DNA of 64,000 bases from Bacteroidia bacterium (GCA_014378485.1 JACMNO010000092.1:1-64000); one strand, 5' to 3'; numbered from the stretch's first letter, positions 27,019 through 37,507 are shown. Numbers and translations: made by a program. The notes: a model not told the origin generated them from the sequence alone.

Positions 27019-30000
27019 TTTACGCTGTTAAAATATTCATTTACTTTTTGTTTGTAATAGGGTGTTAAACTTGGCGAAACGGTATTTAACAACTCTAGTT
27101 CTTTTTCTCTAAGTCTTTTATACTCTAAAAATTGCGTAGGGTTACTTAAAATTTCATTTTTTGCTTCATTACTCTTTCTTTTTTCGTCTTGCTCGCGTTC
27201 CCTCTCCGCTTTTTCGCTTTCTAAAAGTTTAGTAATAATGTCTTGCTGGCGCTTCATGGTTTCCTGAGTAATTTGACGGTTAACTATATCTTTTTCAGTC
27301 TGTTCCATCAATTCCGCAATATTCCCGCCCGGATTAGACCCGCCATCCTTTTTAATCTTATCCATCATTTGTTGCATCTGCCTTCTCAGTGCTTCCTGTT
27401 GCGCAGCCATTTTTGCCAATTGTTCACTCATTCCCTGACCTTGAACTCCCGGCATCATTCCTTGCTGCCCTTGCTGGCCCATTCCTCCCTGGCCTCCCGG
27501 TTTTTGTCCGCCCGGTTTTTCTCCAGATTTATTCCCAGGCTTCTGACCTCCCGGTTTGTTACCTTGTTGTTCCAATGCTTTTTTTAATTGCTCCAATTGT
27601 TTATTGAGTTGTTGTTGCATCTGCTTCATGTTTGCCATGCTCGGCTTTCCATCCCCGGGTTTAGAACTTGGCTTTTGCCCTTTCCCGGGTTTCTTACAGC
27701 TCCCACTCCCGGGCTTTCCTTCTTTAGATTCCTTTGCCTGCTTTTGCATATTCTCTAAATTTTCATTTAGCATCAAAGCAAGGTTGTTTATAGAGGTCAT
27801 GGAATATTGCATCCGCATCTGGGCATTGGATTGCATCCTTTCTGCTAGTTCAGAAACAGCTTTTCCCATATTCATATTAATAGAAGAAATTTCCCGGTTG
27901 ACTACTGCACTAATAGCCGGCACCCTTTTGCTCAATGCGAGTAAACTGTCTTCTATGATTTTTGAATCGTCCTGTAATTTTTTTTGTGTTTGGGTGATTT
28001 TCAAATACTGAGGATTGTCAACTCTTAATTTTGCCAATTGCCCCATCAGATCCTCTTGCGCAAAAGAGAGATTTAATAAATTCTCCAGGATTTGGCGAAG
28101 CGTCTGCATATCTTCTTCCTGTTCCTCCTTCTCCATTTTATCCATGGCTTTCTGCATCTGCTCTTTCATCTCCTGCATTTTATCGGAGGCCTGTTTTTGA
28201 GATTTTGAAGCATTCTTTTTACTATTCTGATTTAACTCCTCAGAACTTTTCTCCATTTCTTTACTGATCTCATTTTGTTTTTCTTCAGTTTTTGGCAATT
28301 CGTTTGGTTGTTCCAATGCAGCATTTTTTTCCCGCATCTCTTTTAAATCTTTTTTCAGATCTTCAAATTGTTTATTTAAATCATCCTGTTTTTTTTCTAG
28401 TTCTTTATTTGAAGCTTCTTTTGTCTCTTCTTTCCCTTTATTCCCTTCCTTCTCTTTTGTCTCTTCCTTCGCTTTATTCCCTTCTGTTTCTTTCTTCAAT
28501 TCATCTTGTTTGTTTTTCAACTCATCTAATTTATCAATGGCCTGCTGCATTTTTTGTTCAACTTCCATTTGCTTAAAAGCTTCCAGAGTTCTGTCAAGTT
28601 CTTTTTCCATATCCTTATTGGAGAGCTTTAATTCTTCAAGTTTTTGCTGAACCTGATTCTTGTCCAGTTTATCCATGAGCTTGTTTAACTCATCAAATAA
28701 CTTTTTCATTTCAGGTGTCATGATGTTTTCAAACAATTGCTCTAACTGTTTTTGTTTTTCCAATAAGGATTCGTCTGGTGGAGTAAATTCCTGTTGCTGC
28801 TGGTTGTTAAGTTGGTTTTCTTGTTTGGTTTCTTCTATTTTATTTTTTAATTCGTTTTGCTTTTTAAGAATGTCCTCCAGCTTTTTCTTTTCCTCATAAC
28901 CCATTTGTTTTTTCTCGGTCAGCTTTTTACCAAGGTCATTGATGTCCTTTTGCAAATCTTTTGCTTTTTTAATGCCATCATCCAGGTCTTTTTTGATCTC
29001 GGAATTATTTTTATCCGTTGATTGGTTCACTTCATCAATGGTTGGCGCTTTAAACAACATGGTTTTCGTTTTAGCGGATTTAGATCCATTCACACCATCA
29101 TTGTCCCATACTTCAAAGTAATATTCTATTTTATCTCCCGGTAATACATTAAAGCGAGAAGCATCTAAAAAATAATAATAGGGCTGGGTAATTTGTTGTT
29201 TATTCACACCCATCACCTGCTCTCCGGATTTTACCAACGCTTTACCTGTTGAATCCTGGGTATAGTGGGTGTATTTAAATTGCAATCTTGAAAAACCATA
29301 ATCATCTTTAATGGTTCCCGAGAAATAAATATTTTTAGGATTTATGGAATCTGTTTTTTCACTGACATCAATAATTGGCGACTGATCCGGATTAACATTG
29401 AGCATATAATTTACAGAGTCGGGATTCTGTTTTAAAAACCCATTCATTGTTTTAATGGAATAACCCATGCTTTGCATCATTCTTTTGGTGAAAGAAAATT
29501 CATTCTCTGAAGACCTCGATATATCAGCAAGTGTATCAGCAAAGTTCAGAAATATATTATCAGTGTTTTTTGTGTGAAATACCCATTGCATTTTGGTTCC
29601 CTGTGGTAACTGCATGTCGCCAATGTTTGAAACCGTTTCGTTTTTTTTGTTGAGGTAAGACGGATAAGTTAACCGGATATCAAATTTCATCAACATCGGT
29701 TTCGGTAAAACAGCCAGTTCGTATGTTTTGGAATTAAACCCGGCGGCAGTAAAAATAAAATCCTGATTTTTTTGAACGTTTTTAAAAGTGTAGGTATAAT
29801 TGATATTATCAATTTTTTCCATTTTATGATCTATGCCGCCAACTGTTATAAATACTTCATTTGGAATTTCATTACCATTCAATTTTAATTCCAAAACATA
29901 ATCCTGTTGCTGAATTGCTTCTAATGATTTATTATGAATAGTGAATTGGAAGGGTGCTTTTTTCTCAAAATAAGTTTGATGGAAAACAATTCTTTCAGTA

Positions 30001-30542
30001 CTATCTTTAATAAGATCAGGCTTAACTGCTAGTATAAGAAGCATCAATACAACCGGTGGCAGTGCAAATTTTAAATAACGTTTGTTTTCGTTGAGATTTA
30101 TGGCAGAAGTAAACGGAATAGGTTTTAACTCGTGCATTTTTTGATTGATACTGGCCGTTAATAGTTCCGAAGATAAAATAGAACCTGAATTTCGTTGAAG
30201 TTGCAGCGTATTCAATAATTTATCATTGATATTTTTAAAATGTTGTCCAATAATATTGGCGGCTTCGTCATAAGAAATAATGGCTCCTAACCTGTTAAGC
30301 TTCAGAACAGGAATTGCAATGTATTTAAATAACACATAACCACTCATGGCTAAAAAGGCATAAAATAAAACAGTACGGATTGTTGTTCCAAATTCGGCAA
30401 AATATTCTGCTACAACTAAAAATAAAAAAGCGGCAACTAATAACCCCAACGTATATAATAAACCTCTTATAAGTTGGTTCTTATAATACTTGCGGATAAA
30501 TTCATCCAGTTTTAAAAGTAGTATGTTTTGTTCTAAAGACAT
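27015..30542 (-). CDS. DUF4175-family membrane protein
   Basis: N-terminal TMs, extracytoplasmic region, long E/K/Q coiled-coil and GQKPGG-rich low-complexity tail. Likely start MSLEQN at 30542; the ORF extends to 30584. Confidence 0.8.
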   Translation of the reverse strand: MSLEQNILLLKLDEFIRKYYKNQLIRGLLYTLGLLVAAFLFLVVAEYFAEFGTTIRTVLFYAFLAMSGYVLFKYIAIPVLKLNRLGAIISYDEAANIIGQHFKNINDKLLNTLQLQRNSGSILSSELLTASINQKMHELKPIPFTSAINLNENKRYLKFALPPVVLMLLILAVKPDLIKDSTERIVFHQTYFEKKAPFQFTIHNKSLEAIQQQDYVLELKLNGNEIPNEVFITVGGIDHKMEKIDNINYTYTFKNVQKNQDFIFTAAGFNSKTYELAVLPKPMLMKFDIRLTYPSYLNKKNETVSNIGDMQLPQGTKMQWVFHTKNTDNIFLNFADTLADISRSSENEFSFTKRMMQSMGYSIKTMNGFLKQNPDSVNYMLNVNPDQSPIIDVSEKTDSINPKNIYFSGTIKDDYGFSRLQFKYTHYTQDSTGKALVKSGEQVMGVNKQQITQPYYYFLDASRFNVLPGDKIEYYFEVWDNDGVNGSKSAKTKTMLFKAPTIDEVNQSTDKNNSEIKKDLDDGIKKAKDLQKDINDLGKKLTEKKQMGYEEKKKLEDILKKQNELKNKIEETKQENQLNNQQQQEFTPPDESLLEKQKQLEQLFENIMTPEMKKLFDELNKLMDKLDKNQVQQKLEELKLSNKDMEKELDRTLEAFKQMEVEQKMQQAIDKLDELKNKQDELKKETEGNKAKEETKEKEGNKGKEETKEASNKELEKKQDDLNKQFEDLKKDLKEMREKNAALEQPNELPKTEEKQNEISKEMEKSSEELNQNSKKNASKSQKQASDKMQEMKEQMQKAMDKMEKEEQEEDMQTLRQILENLLNLSFAQEDLMGQLAKLRVDNPQYLKITQTQKKLQDDSKIIEDSLLALSKRVPAISAVVNREISSINMNMGKAVSELAERMQSNAQMRMQYSMTSINNLALMLNENLENMQKQAKESKEGKPGSGSCKKPGKGQKPSSKPGDGKPSMANMKQMQQQLNKQLEQLKKALEQQGNKPGGQKPGNKSGEKPGGQKPGGQGGMGQQGQQGMMPGVQGQGMSEQLAKMAAQQEALRRQMQQMMDKIKKDGGSNPGGNIAELMEQTEKDIVNRQITQETMKRQQDIITKLLESEKAEREREQDEKRKSNEAKNEILSNPTQFLEYKRLREKELELLNTVSPSLTPYYKQKVNEYFNSVK

Positions 30543-30635
30543 TAATGTATATTGGTGATGGGACTTGACAAACTCATTCGTCATTCTTACAAATTTAACG
30601 AAAACAAGGGAGGATTAAAATAAAATTTCTGTTAA

Positions 30636-30674
30636 ATAAAAAAGCGGCTTAAATTGGATTTAAGCCGCTTTTTT
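30636..30674 (-). terminator. Strong rho-independent terminator downstream of dxs
   Basis: Near-perfect inverted repeat aaaaagcggcttaaat-tgg-atttaagccgcttttt. Confidence 0.9.
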
Positions 30675-30693
30675 AAATGATTTGTGTAAAACA

Positions 30694-32643
30694 CTAACCT
30701 AATTTAATTTCTTTTTTTTCTTTCAGAATTTCTAACACTTCATCATGAATTTGCTCGACCGAAAAACCGCACTCAAGATATAACTCATTTGGTTCCCCGT
30801 GCTCAATAAATCGGTCAGGCATTCCAAGGCGTTTTACCTGAGCCTGATAGCCGTTTTCTGACATGAATTCTAAAATAGCGCTTCCTACGCCGCCCACGAT
30901 TGTTCCGTCTTCAACGGTAATTATTTTTTTGTAACGTGAAAAAACTTCGTGCAACATATTTTCATCCAAAGGCTTTGCAAAACGCAGATCGTAATGAGCC
31001 ACATTGATACCCTCGGATTCTAATTTTTCAATGGCTTTAGTTGCAAAATTTCCAGGATGCCCTAAAGATAAAATGGCAACTTCTTTTCCATCTTTTAATT
31101 TGCGGCCTTTTCCAATTTCTATTTTTTTGAAAGGTGTTTTCCAGTTTACCATCACTCCATTTCCGCGCGGGTAACGGATACTGAATGGTCCGGTAACTTC
31201 ATCCAATTGTGAGGTATACATCAGGTTACGCAACTCTTCCTCATTCATGGGGGCACTTACAATCATATTGGGAATACACCTGAAATAAGCAATATCGAAA
31301 GCGCCATGATGCGTTGGTCCGTCAGCGCCGGCAATTCCACCACGATCTAAACAGAAAACGACTTTTAAATTTTGTAAAGCCACATCATGCACCACCTGAT
31401 CGTAGGCGCGTTGCATAAAAGAAGAATAAATATTACAGAACGGCACCATGCCCTGAGTGGCCAAGCCTGCACTGAAAGTAACCGCATGCTGTTCTGCAAT
31501 ACCCACATCAAATGCCCTGTCCGGCATGGCTTTCATCATAATATTTAAGGAGCAACCACTTGGCATTGCCGGTGTAATGCCCATTATTTTATCATTTTGT
31601 TCCGCTAATTCAACAATGGTATGGCCAAAAACATCCTGGTATTTTGGAGGCTGAGGTTCTTTAGGAACTGTTTTAATTATTTCCCCGGTATCCTTGTTAA
31701 AAATTCCTGGCGAATGCCAAACGGTTTCATTTCCTTCTTCGGAGAATTTATATCCTTTTCCTTTTTTAGTTAAAACATGTAATATTTTCGGCCCTGGAAT
31801 ATCTTTCAAATCAGCCATTACTTTGGTTAAACGCACCACGTCATGCCCGTCAACAGGACCAAAATATCTAAATTTTAAGGACTCGAATAAATTACTTTGT
31901 TTTAGCAAAGAAGTCTTAACAGCGTTTTCTAATTTACTAGCTATCTCTTGTGCATTTGGTCCAAACTTGCTTATTTTTCCTAATAGTTCCCAAACCTTAT
32001 CTTTGGTTTTATTGTAAGTATGCGATGTAGTAATGTCTGTTAAATAATCTCTCAATGCACCAACATTAGGGTCGATGCTCATGCAGTTATCGTTGAGTAC
32101 TACCAATAAATTGCTATTGGAAATACCGGCATGATTCAGTGCTTCGAAAGCCTGACCAGCCGTCATAGAGCCATCACCAATTACAGCAATATGTTGTTTG
32201 TCTTTTAATCCTTTATACTGACTTGCAACAGCCATTCCTAAAGCGCCGCCTATAGAAGTGGATGAGTGGCCAACACCGAAGGTATCATATTCACTTTCTG
32301 AACGTTTTGGAAATCCACTGATGCCTTTATAAATACGGTTGGTATGGAAAATATCCCTGCGTCCGGTAATAATTTTGTGGCCATATGCCTGATGACCAAC
32401 GTCCCAAACTAATTGATCGTAAGGTGTATTGAATACATAATGCAAAGCGGTGGTTAATTCTACTACGCCTAAGGAAGCACCAAAATGGCCGCCTTTTACA
32501 GAAACGATATCGATAATGAATTGACGCAACTCTGCACAGAATTGTTCTAATTCTTCTTCTTTCAGTTTTTTAAGATCGGCAGGAGAATTTACCTTTGCCA
32601 ATAATGCACCTGGATTAACTCCCGAACCTTTTACAATTTCCAT
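30694..32643 (-). CDS. dxs: 1-deoxy-D-xylulose-5-phosphate synthase
   Basis: GHFGASLGVVELTTALHYVFNTPYDQLVWDVGHQAYGHKI, VIGDGSMTAGQAFEALNHAG, FDVGIAEQHAVTFSAGLA, DRGGIAGADGPTHHGAFDI. Confidence 0.98.
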   Translation of the reverse strand: MEIVKGSGVNPGALLAKVNSPADLKKLKEEELEQFCAELRQFIIDIVSVKGGHFGASLGVVELTTALHYVFNTPYDQLVWDVGHQAYGHKIITGRRDIFHTNRIYKGISGFPKRSESEYDTFGVGHSSTSIGGALGMAVASQYKGLKDKQHIAVIGDGSMTAGQAFEALNHAGISNSNLLVVLNDNCMSIDPNVGALRDYLTDITTSHTYNKTKDKVWELLGKISKFGPNAQEIASKLENAVKTSLLKQSNLFESLKFRYFGPVDGHDVVRLTKVMADLKDIPGPKILHVLTKKGKGYKFSEEGNETVWHSPGIFNKDTGEIIKTVPKEPQPPKYQDVFGHTIVELAEQNDKIMGITPAMPSGCSLNIMMKAMPDRAFDVGIAEQHAVTFSAGLATQGMVPFCNIYSSFMQRAYDQVVHDVALQNLKVVFCLDRGGIAGADGPTHHGAFDIAYFRCIPNMIVSAPMNEEELRNLMYTSQLDEVTGPFSIRYPRGNGVMVNWKTPFKKIEIGKGRKLKDGKEVAILSLGHPGNFATKAIEKLESEGINVAHYDLRFAKPLDENMLHEVFSRYKKIITVEDGTIVGGVGSAILEFMSENGYQAQVKRLGMPDRFIEHGEPNELYLECGFSVEQIHDEVLEILKEKKEIKLG

Positions 32644-32734
32644 GATAACAAAGATAAACTATTTTATTAATTGTAAAAACGTAATTTTTAACACTTTATT
32701 AGAAATTCTTGTCGTTAACAAACGTTAAACAATC

Positions 32735-34642
32735 ATGGCTATAATAGCGCAAGATTACTTAATATTACGCCTATCTATGCCTTTGATAAATAAGTATACT
32801 CAAATCATTCAGTTTTTAAAAACTATAAGATTCTTTTCTGAAGAAGAGGACTTGGAGTTTAATGAAAAACTCAAGGAACTTATTTTACAGAAATCCAGTG
32901 ATGAAATTTTTAAGTCGGAGTTTACAGAGTTTGTTTATTATACATTGGATCATGCCTTTTTTGTAAACGCATTTACTGATTATGGAATTCTTTCTGATAG
33001 AGGACTTTTCCCTGAAATTTATATACGTTTTAAACATAAAATTTTACCTGTCAATTCCGATGAGGATGAACTTCATTATTTTTTGAATTTTATATTCTCT
33101 GATCCAACAGATCATCTTTGGATACAAAGAATTAATTTTTCCAGTTGGGAGCTGACAGCAAAGCTGATTGATTCAAATCAGCTGGTTGCTCATTCTGAAA
33201 AGGTGGCAGATCAATTATACAATGCCATCATTATTTTATGTCATCGTTTAACATCCATCGGTATTGATCCATATCTTGTCAATAAAATACAAAAATTTGA
33301 TGATAGTGATTCTCCATTCTTTGAGTTAAATCTTCAGGTATCCTTATTTGTAAAAAAACATTTGACCGAGCAAATCCTTGACGGTGATGAATTAAATAAT
33401 GTATTGAATAGTATTGATCGTACTGAGAATTTATTTAATGAAATTCAAAACAAAAAGGATGAAATAGGAACCAGTCTTCACTTAACTCTTTTATTGATAA
33501 GGGCGCGACAACACATCAGCAGAATAAAACTGTTATTGAATTTATTTACTACCAAAGAGCAAAGCAATAAAGTGTTAACTGTTTCTCATCTGATCACGGA
33601 TTTAGTAATAGCGGAACAAACAAAGAACAGTATTACAGCATTAATTAAAGAAAACACCAATTTATTGGCATATAGAATTGTTAGTCATACTTCTGAAAAA
33701 GGCGAGCATTATATAGGATTTTCAAAATCAGAAAATAGGAAATTATTTCGTTCGGCAATGGGTGGTGGTTTAGTAGTTGTATTTCTGGTATTCATAAAAC
33801 ATGGTATTCATACTTTGAATTTTTCATTATTTTTTGAAGGCATCTTATTTGGCTTAAATTATGGCTTCGGATTTGTGTTAATGCATTTATTACATTTCAC
33901 ATTAGCTACCAAACAACCTTCAATGACTGCTTCTTACATTGCTGAGAGCATTGACAATACAAGTGATTCCAGTAAAAAGCCCTGGATGATGTTTAAACAA
34001 ATTATTCGTAGCCAGTTCGTTTCACTCCTCGGTAATCTAGTAATTGTATTACCATTGTGTTTTTTAGTAGCCTGGGTGCTTAACCATTATTTGAAGTATC
34101 CCGTGTTTGATACTGTAGTTTCTAAAAAACAATTGTATTCAAATCATCCTTTGTATAGTGCTTCTTTAATCTATGCATGTATTACCGGTGTATTTTTATC
34201 ACTGTCAGGGATTGTGATTGGGTACATTGATAATAAAGTGGTTTATTCAGAAATAGCTGCGCGTATCCGTAAGCATCCGAAATTAAAAATATATAGTGAA
34301 GAAAAAAGAAGAAAAATTTCTGTATTTGTAGAGCGGAATCTTGGGGCAATCCTCGGTAATTTATTTTTAGGTTTTTGTTTGGGTATGGCCGGAAATATGG
34401 GAAAGTTCATTGGAATTCCTTTTGACATCAGGCATATAACTATTTCTGCCGGTAACTTCGGGGTCTCACTAGGATCAGGTGGATCATACCATTTGGATTT
34501 AATAATTACAGTTTTTGCAGGAGTGATCCTGATAGGCCTGATAAATATCGCTTCCAGTTTCCTGATTTCTTTTATTGTAGCCTGTAGTTCCAGAAGCTTG
34601 TCGCTTAGGCAATCTTTAAAAATTTTATTAGGAGTGTATTAG
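32735..34642 (+). CDS. COG4389-like membrane protein (annotated elsewhere as site-specific recombinase Gcr)
   Basis: SAMGGGLVVVFLVFIKHGI...LFFEGILFGLNYGFGFVLMHLLHFTLATKQPSMTASYIAE; several TMs; C-terminal DIRHITISAGNFGVSLGS. Confidence 0.75.
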   Translation: MAIIAQDYLILRLSMPLINKYTQIIQFLKTIRFFSEEEDLEFNEKLKELILQKSSDEIFKSEFTEFVYYTLDHAFFVNAFTDYGILSDRGLFPEIYIRFKHKILPVNSDEDELHYFLNFIFSDPTDHLWIQRINFSSWELTAKLIDSNQLVAHSEKVADQLYNAIIILCHRLTSIGIDPYLVNKIQKFDDSDSPFFELNLQVSLFVKKHLTEQILDGDELNNVLNSIDRTENLFNEIQNKKDEIGTSLHLTLLLIRARQHISRIKLLLNLFTTKEQSNKVLTVSHLITDLVIAEQTKNSITALIKENTNLLAYRIVSHTSEKGEHYIGFSKSENRKLFRSAMGGGLVVVFLVFIKHGIHTLNFSLFFEGILFGLNYGFGFVLMHLLHFTLATKQPSMTASYIAESIDNTSDSSKKPWMMFKQIIRSQFVSLLGNLVIVLPLCFLVAWVLNHYLKYPVFDTVVSKKQLYSNHPLYSASLIYACITGVFLSLSGIVIGYIDNKVVYSEIAARIRKHPKLKIYSEEKRRKISVFVERNLGAILGNLFLGFCLGMAGNMGKFIGIPFDIRHITISAGNFGVSLGSGGSYHLDLIITVFAGVILIGLINIASSFLISFIVACSSRSLSLRQSLKILLGVY

Positions 34643-34690
34643 ATAGCAGCCCCTCAAAAAGTCACCACAGATTTTTAACCTTAGTACTTT

Positions 34691-34742
34691 TGCTCCGGCG
34701 GAGAAAGACATTTAGTTTAATACTTTGCTCCGTTGGAGCAAT
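34691..34742. repeat. Two adjacent small palindromic repeat units (tgctccg..ggag)
   Basis: tgctccggcggaga at 34691-34704 and tgctccgttggagca at 34726-34740, both preceded by tactt(t)t. Confidence 0.55.
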
Positions 34743-34839
34743 TAAAAGTAATCGAATTTATTTTATTAATAAAGTTAAGTTTCTTCGGAACTATTATCCC
34801 TAAATTAATAGGAAGGGATGCAGGTTATTTAATGGGCAA

Positions 34840-35868
34840 CTAGATAAACACAATTTCTTTTTCCTGTTCAGTGGTGATGGTTCCAATCTTTGCGAAAAAC
34901 TGTTCACGTGTTTGTAAAAAAGCATCCATCTCTTTTTCGAAAGAAGAATCTACACTAAATAATAATCCACCGGAAGTTTGAGGATCACAATAAAAAATAA
35001 AATCAAGATCTGTCATGCCCTCAATGTGTTTAGACTGGTCATTGTAATTTCGGGTTGTATTATCTGGGAACACAAATTGTTTTGCATATTCTTTTGAAGC
35101 ATCCATTATTGGAAGTGCATTTTTTTTAACCGTGGCTGATAGCTTGGTATCTGCCAGCATTTCCAATAAATGCCCGGCAAATCCAAATCCGGTAATATCA
35201 GTCATTGCATTCACATAAGATAAATTTCCTAACTGCTCTCCAATGGAATTCAAAGCAGTTGTTTGCTCTATCAATAATTTATACTCTTCTTCTTTTAATA
35301 ATCCTCTTTTTAAAGCGGTACTCAAAACGCCTATCCCTAAAGGTTTTGTGAGATATAAAATATCATTTTCATGAACAGAATTATTTTTTTTGATATTTTT
35401 CTTTTTCACAATACCTGTTACCGCCAAACCAAATAATGGTTCTTGTGTATCCACACTATGACCGCCAGCCAATGGAATTCCTGCTTTTGTGCAAATTTCC
35501 TGAGCACCTTTAATCACCTGTTGTGCAATATCCGTAGGAATTTTATCGACTGGCCACCCTAAAATTGCTACTGCCATTAATGGTTTTCCGCCCATGGCAT
35601 AAATATCACTGATGGCATTGCAGGCAGAAATTTTTCCAAAATCAAATGCATCATCTACTATTGGAGTAAAAAAATCAGTTGTACTGATGATGCAATTTCC
35701 ATCCTCTAATTCATATACGGCAGCGTCATCTTTGGTTTCGTTACCAACCAACAGGTTTTTAAAAATAAGTTCCTGTTTGCAGCCTTTTAAAATTTCTTCA
35801 AGCACCGCAGGCGCTATTTTACAGCCACAGCCTGATGCTTTACTGTATTGGGTTAATTTAACTGACAT
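34840..35868 (-). CDS. selD: Selenide, water dikinase (Cys form)
   Basis: TQYSKASGCGCKIAP, DDAAVYELEDG, STTDFFTPIVDDAFDFGKISACNAISDIYAMGGKPLMAVAILGWP, GGHSVDTQEP. Confidence 0.97.
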   Translation of the reverse strand: MSVKLTQYSKASGCGCKIAPAVLEEILKGCKQELIFKNLLVGNETKDDAAVYELEDGNCIISTTDFFTPIVDDAFDFGKISACNAISDIYAMGGKPLMAVAILGWPVDKIPTDIAQQVIKGAQEICTKAGIPLAGGHSVDTQEPLFGLAVTGIVKKKNIKKNNSVHENDILYLTKPLGIGVLSTALKRGLLKEEEYKLLIEQTTALNSIGEQLGNLSYVNAMTDITGFGFAGHLLEMLADTKLSATVKKNALPIMDASKEYAKQFVFPDNTTRNYNDQSKHIEGMTDLDFIFYCDPQTSGGLLFSVDSSFEKEMDAFLQTREQFFAKIGTITTEQEKEIVFI

Positions 35869-35871
35869 ATT

Positions 35872-36903
35872 TTACTTTAGAGTATCGATAATTTGTTTGA
35901 CTTTTAACGCGTTGGTTTCCGCATCAATAGTATCAGAATTTAAAAGAACAATTGGTTGTTTCTTTTTTTGGTAACTGAATTCGTAAGCTCTATCATAATA
36001 TAGAAGAGATAAACGGGCAACGTCATGTAAATTCCTATCATCTAAATATTGTAAACACAATTTTGTATTGAGGGATCCTAATTGTTGCGAGATCTTTATC
36101 ACACAGTTTTTCAAAGCTTCTATATCAACCGTGGCATAATCTTCTACTAACTTCTGTACCCTTAGCTCAAAAGGAATTTCAATTTTGATGATGGTAGACT
36201 TTTCCATTTGACGCCATAAGCCTTGCGGGAGTTTATTATAACCAATCGATTGAGCCTCATCTTCCATTAAAACAGGCTGCGAAGGATTTACCAATGACAA
36301 CTGATGAAAGATTTCATGTTCAAAAACCTGCTGAGGATTCTGTTTTTGTTCGTTGATAGAACCAAAAGCCGAGCCTTTATGATGGGCGATGTTTTCAAGA
36401 TCTATTGTTTGTATAGAAAGGACTAATAATTTTTTTAATACATCTGTTTTACCGCTTCCTGTTTTGCCACCTAATAAAATAATTTTTCTATCCTTTTCAA
36501 AATCATTTAAAACAAAATTTCTAAACGCCTTATAGCCACCTTTCATGATCACGGCATCGAGGCCTGAAGTATTCATTAACCAGGCAAAAGAATTGCTGCG
36601 CATGCCTCCGCGGAAACAATACACAAATACTTTTTTGGTTTTGGATAATTTTTTTACCCTATCAACAAAAACTGTCATTTTAGGAGAGACAATTTCTAGC
36701 CCACGATTGACGGCCTTGTCTTTACCTTGTTGTTTGTATAGCGTTCCAATTTCAGCTCGTTCGGTATCTTCAAATAAAGGAATATTAATTGCGTTTGGAA
36801 GATGTCCTTTGAAAAATTCAATCGGAGCTCTTACATCAATAATTAATTCGCCTTTGCTTTTAATCAAAAAATCATCAACGTTTATTTCATTTACAATCAT
36901 CAA
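35872..36903 (-). CDS. mnmH: tRNA 2-selenouridine synthase
   Basis: Rhodanese domain DVRAPIEFFKGHLPNAINIPLF, VYCFRGGMRSNSFAWLM, P-loop LLGGKTGSGKTDVLK; 3 bp upstream of selD. Confidence 0.95.
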   Translation of the reverse strand: MMIVNEINVDDFLIKSKGELIIDVRAPIEFFKGHLPNAINIPLFEDTERAEIGTLYKQQGKDKAVNRGLEIVSPKMTVFVDRVKKLSKTKKVFVYCFRGGMRSNSFAWLMNTSGLDAVIMKGGYKAFRNFVLNDFEKDRKIILLGGKTGSGKTDVLKKLLVLSIQTIDLENIAHHKGSAFGSINEQKQNPQQVFEHEIFHQLSLVNPSQPVLMEDEAQSIGYNKLPQGLWRQMEKSTIIKIEIPFELRVQKLVEDYATVDIEALKNCVIKISQQLGSLNTKLCLQYLDDRNLHDVARLSLLYYDRAYEFSYQKKKQPIVLLNSDTIDAETNALKVKQIIDTLK

Positions 36904-37114
36904 CTGCTAAACTACATAATTTATGAAAAGAAAAATATTTTGAAGATGTTTGTTATTTATGATTTTGTAGTTTTTTTGAAGATAGAAGTTATAAATGTTG
37001 AATTGTTTAAATCTTGTAAGTTTATTTGGTAAATAAGCAAGTAATCGTTGGACATTATGATTTTATTTGTATAATATTGTAATAATGAAAATGACAAGAC
37101 TTTTTACTTTTAGC

Positions 37115-37136
37115 CATAGGCATTTCAACGCCTATG
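37115..37136 (+). promoter_or_regulatory. Perfect 7-bp inverted repeat overlapping the first start codon of the basic 115-aa gene
   Basis: CATAGGC-atttcaac-GCCTATG; the last three bases of the 3' arm are the ATG at 37134. Confidence 0.5.
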
Positions 37137-37481
37137 ATGTCTCAGGTAAAGGGTGGCAGAAAAAGAGAGCATCGAAATCAAAGAGGCGGCGGTGGTAAAT
37201 TATTTGGCGGAAAATCTAAAGGAAATGCCGGGGCTTTTGCTAAAGGCGGAAATAAGAAAGGATTTATAGCTCGTTTATTTAAAGGTAATAAAAGCGGAGG
37301 TGCCTGGGTATATCATAAAACCAACCCAGGAATTAAGCAAAAGAAAGAACAACCGAAACTATTTTCACGTAACCGTTCTAAAGGGAAGCGTTTTACCGAT
37401 GGGGTTATTGCACAACAAAACAAAAGAAGATCAAATACAAGGGTAAGAGGAAATGCAAGCTTTAGTAAGAAAAAACACTAA
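37134..37481 (+). CDS. Highly basic Gly/Lys/Arg/Asn-rich protein
   Basis: 115 aa with only three acidic residues; KGGRKREHRNQRGGGGKLFGGKSKGNAGAF...RSNTRVRGNASFSKKKH; own terminator downstream. Confidence 0.65.
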   Translation: MMSQVKGGRKREHRNQRGGGGKLFGGKSKGNAGAFAKGGNKKGFIARLFKGNKSGGAWVYHKTNPGIKQKKEQPKLFSRNRSKGKRFTDGVIAQQNKRRSNTRVRGNASFSKKKH

Positions 37482-37507
37482 AATAGTTTTTAAAACTTTT
37501 TAAGCAG

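Noticed and set aside
27243-29121. Series of plus-strand ORFs opposite the DUF4175 gene (e.g. 27243-27587, 27556-28011, 28292-28576)
   Set aside because: Low-complexity L/S/F/C-rich translations are mirror images of the E/K/Q/GQKPGG-rich coding strand; antisense artefacts.
32735-34642. Reading the COG4389 protein as evidence of a mobile element
   Set aside because: The gene looks like a membrane protein, and there are no att sites, terminal repeats or cargo around it.
34840-35868. Possible selenocysteine codon in selD
   Set aside because: The active-site position is an ordinary Cys (SGCGCK), with no in-frame TGA.
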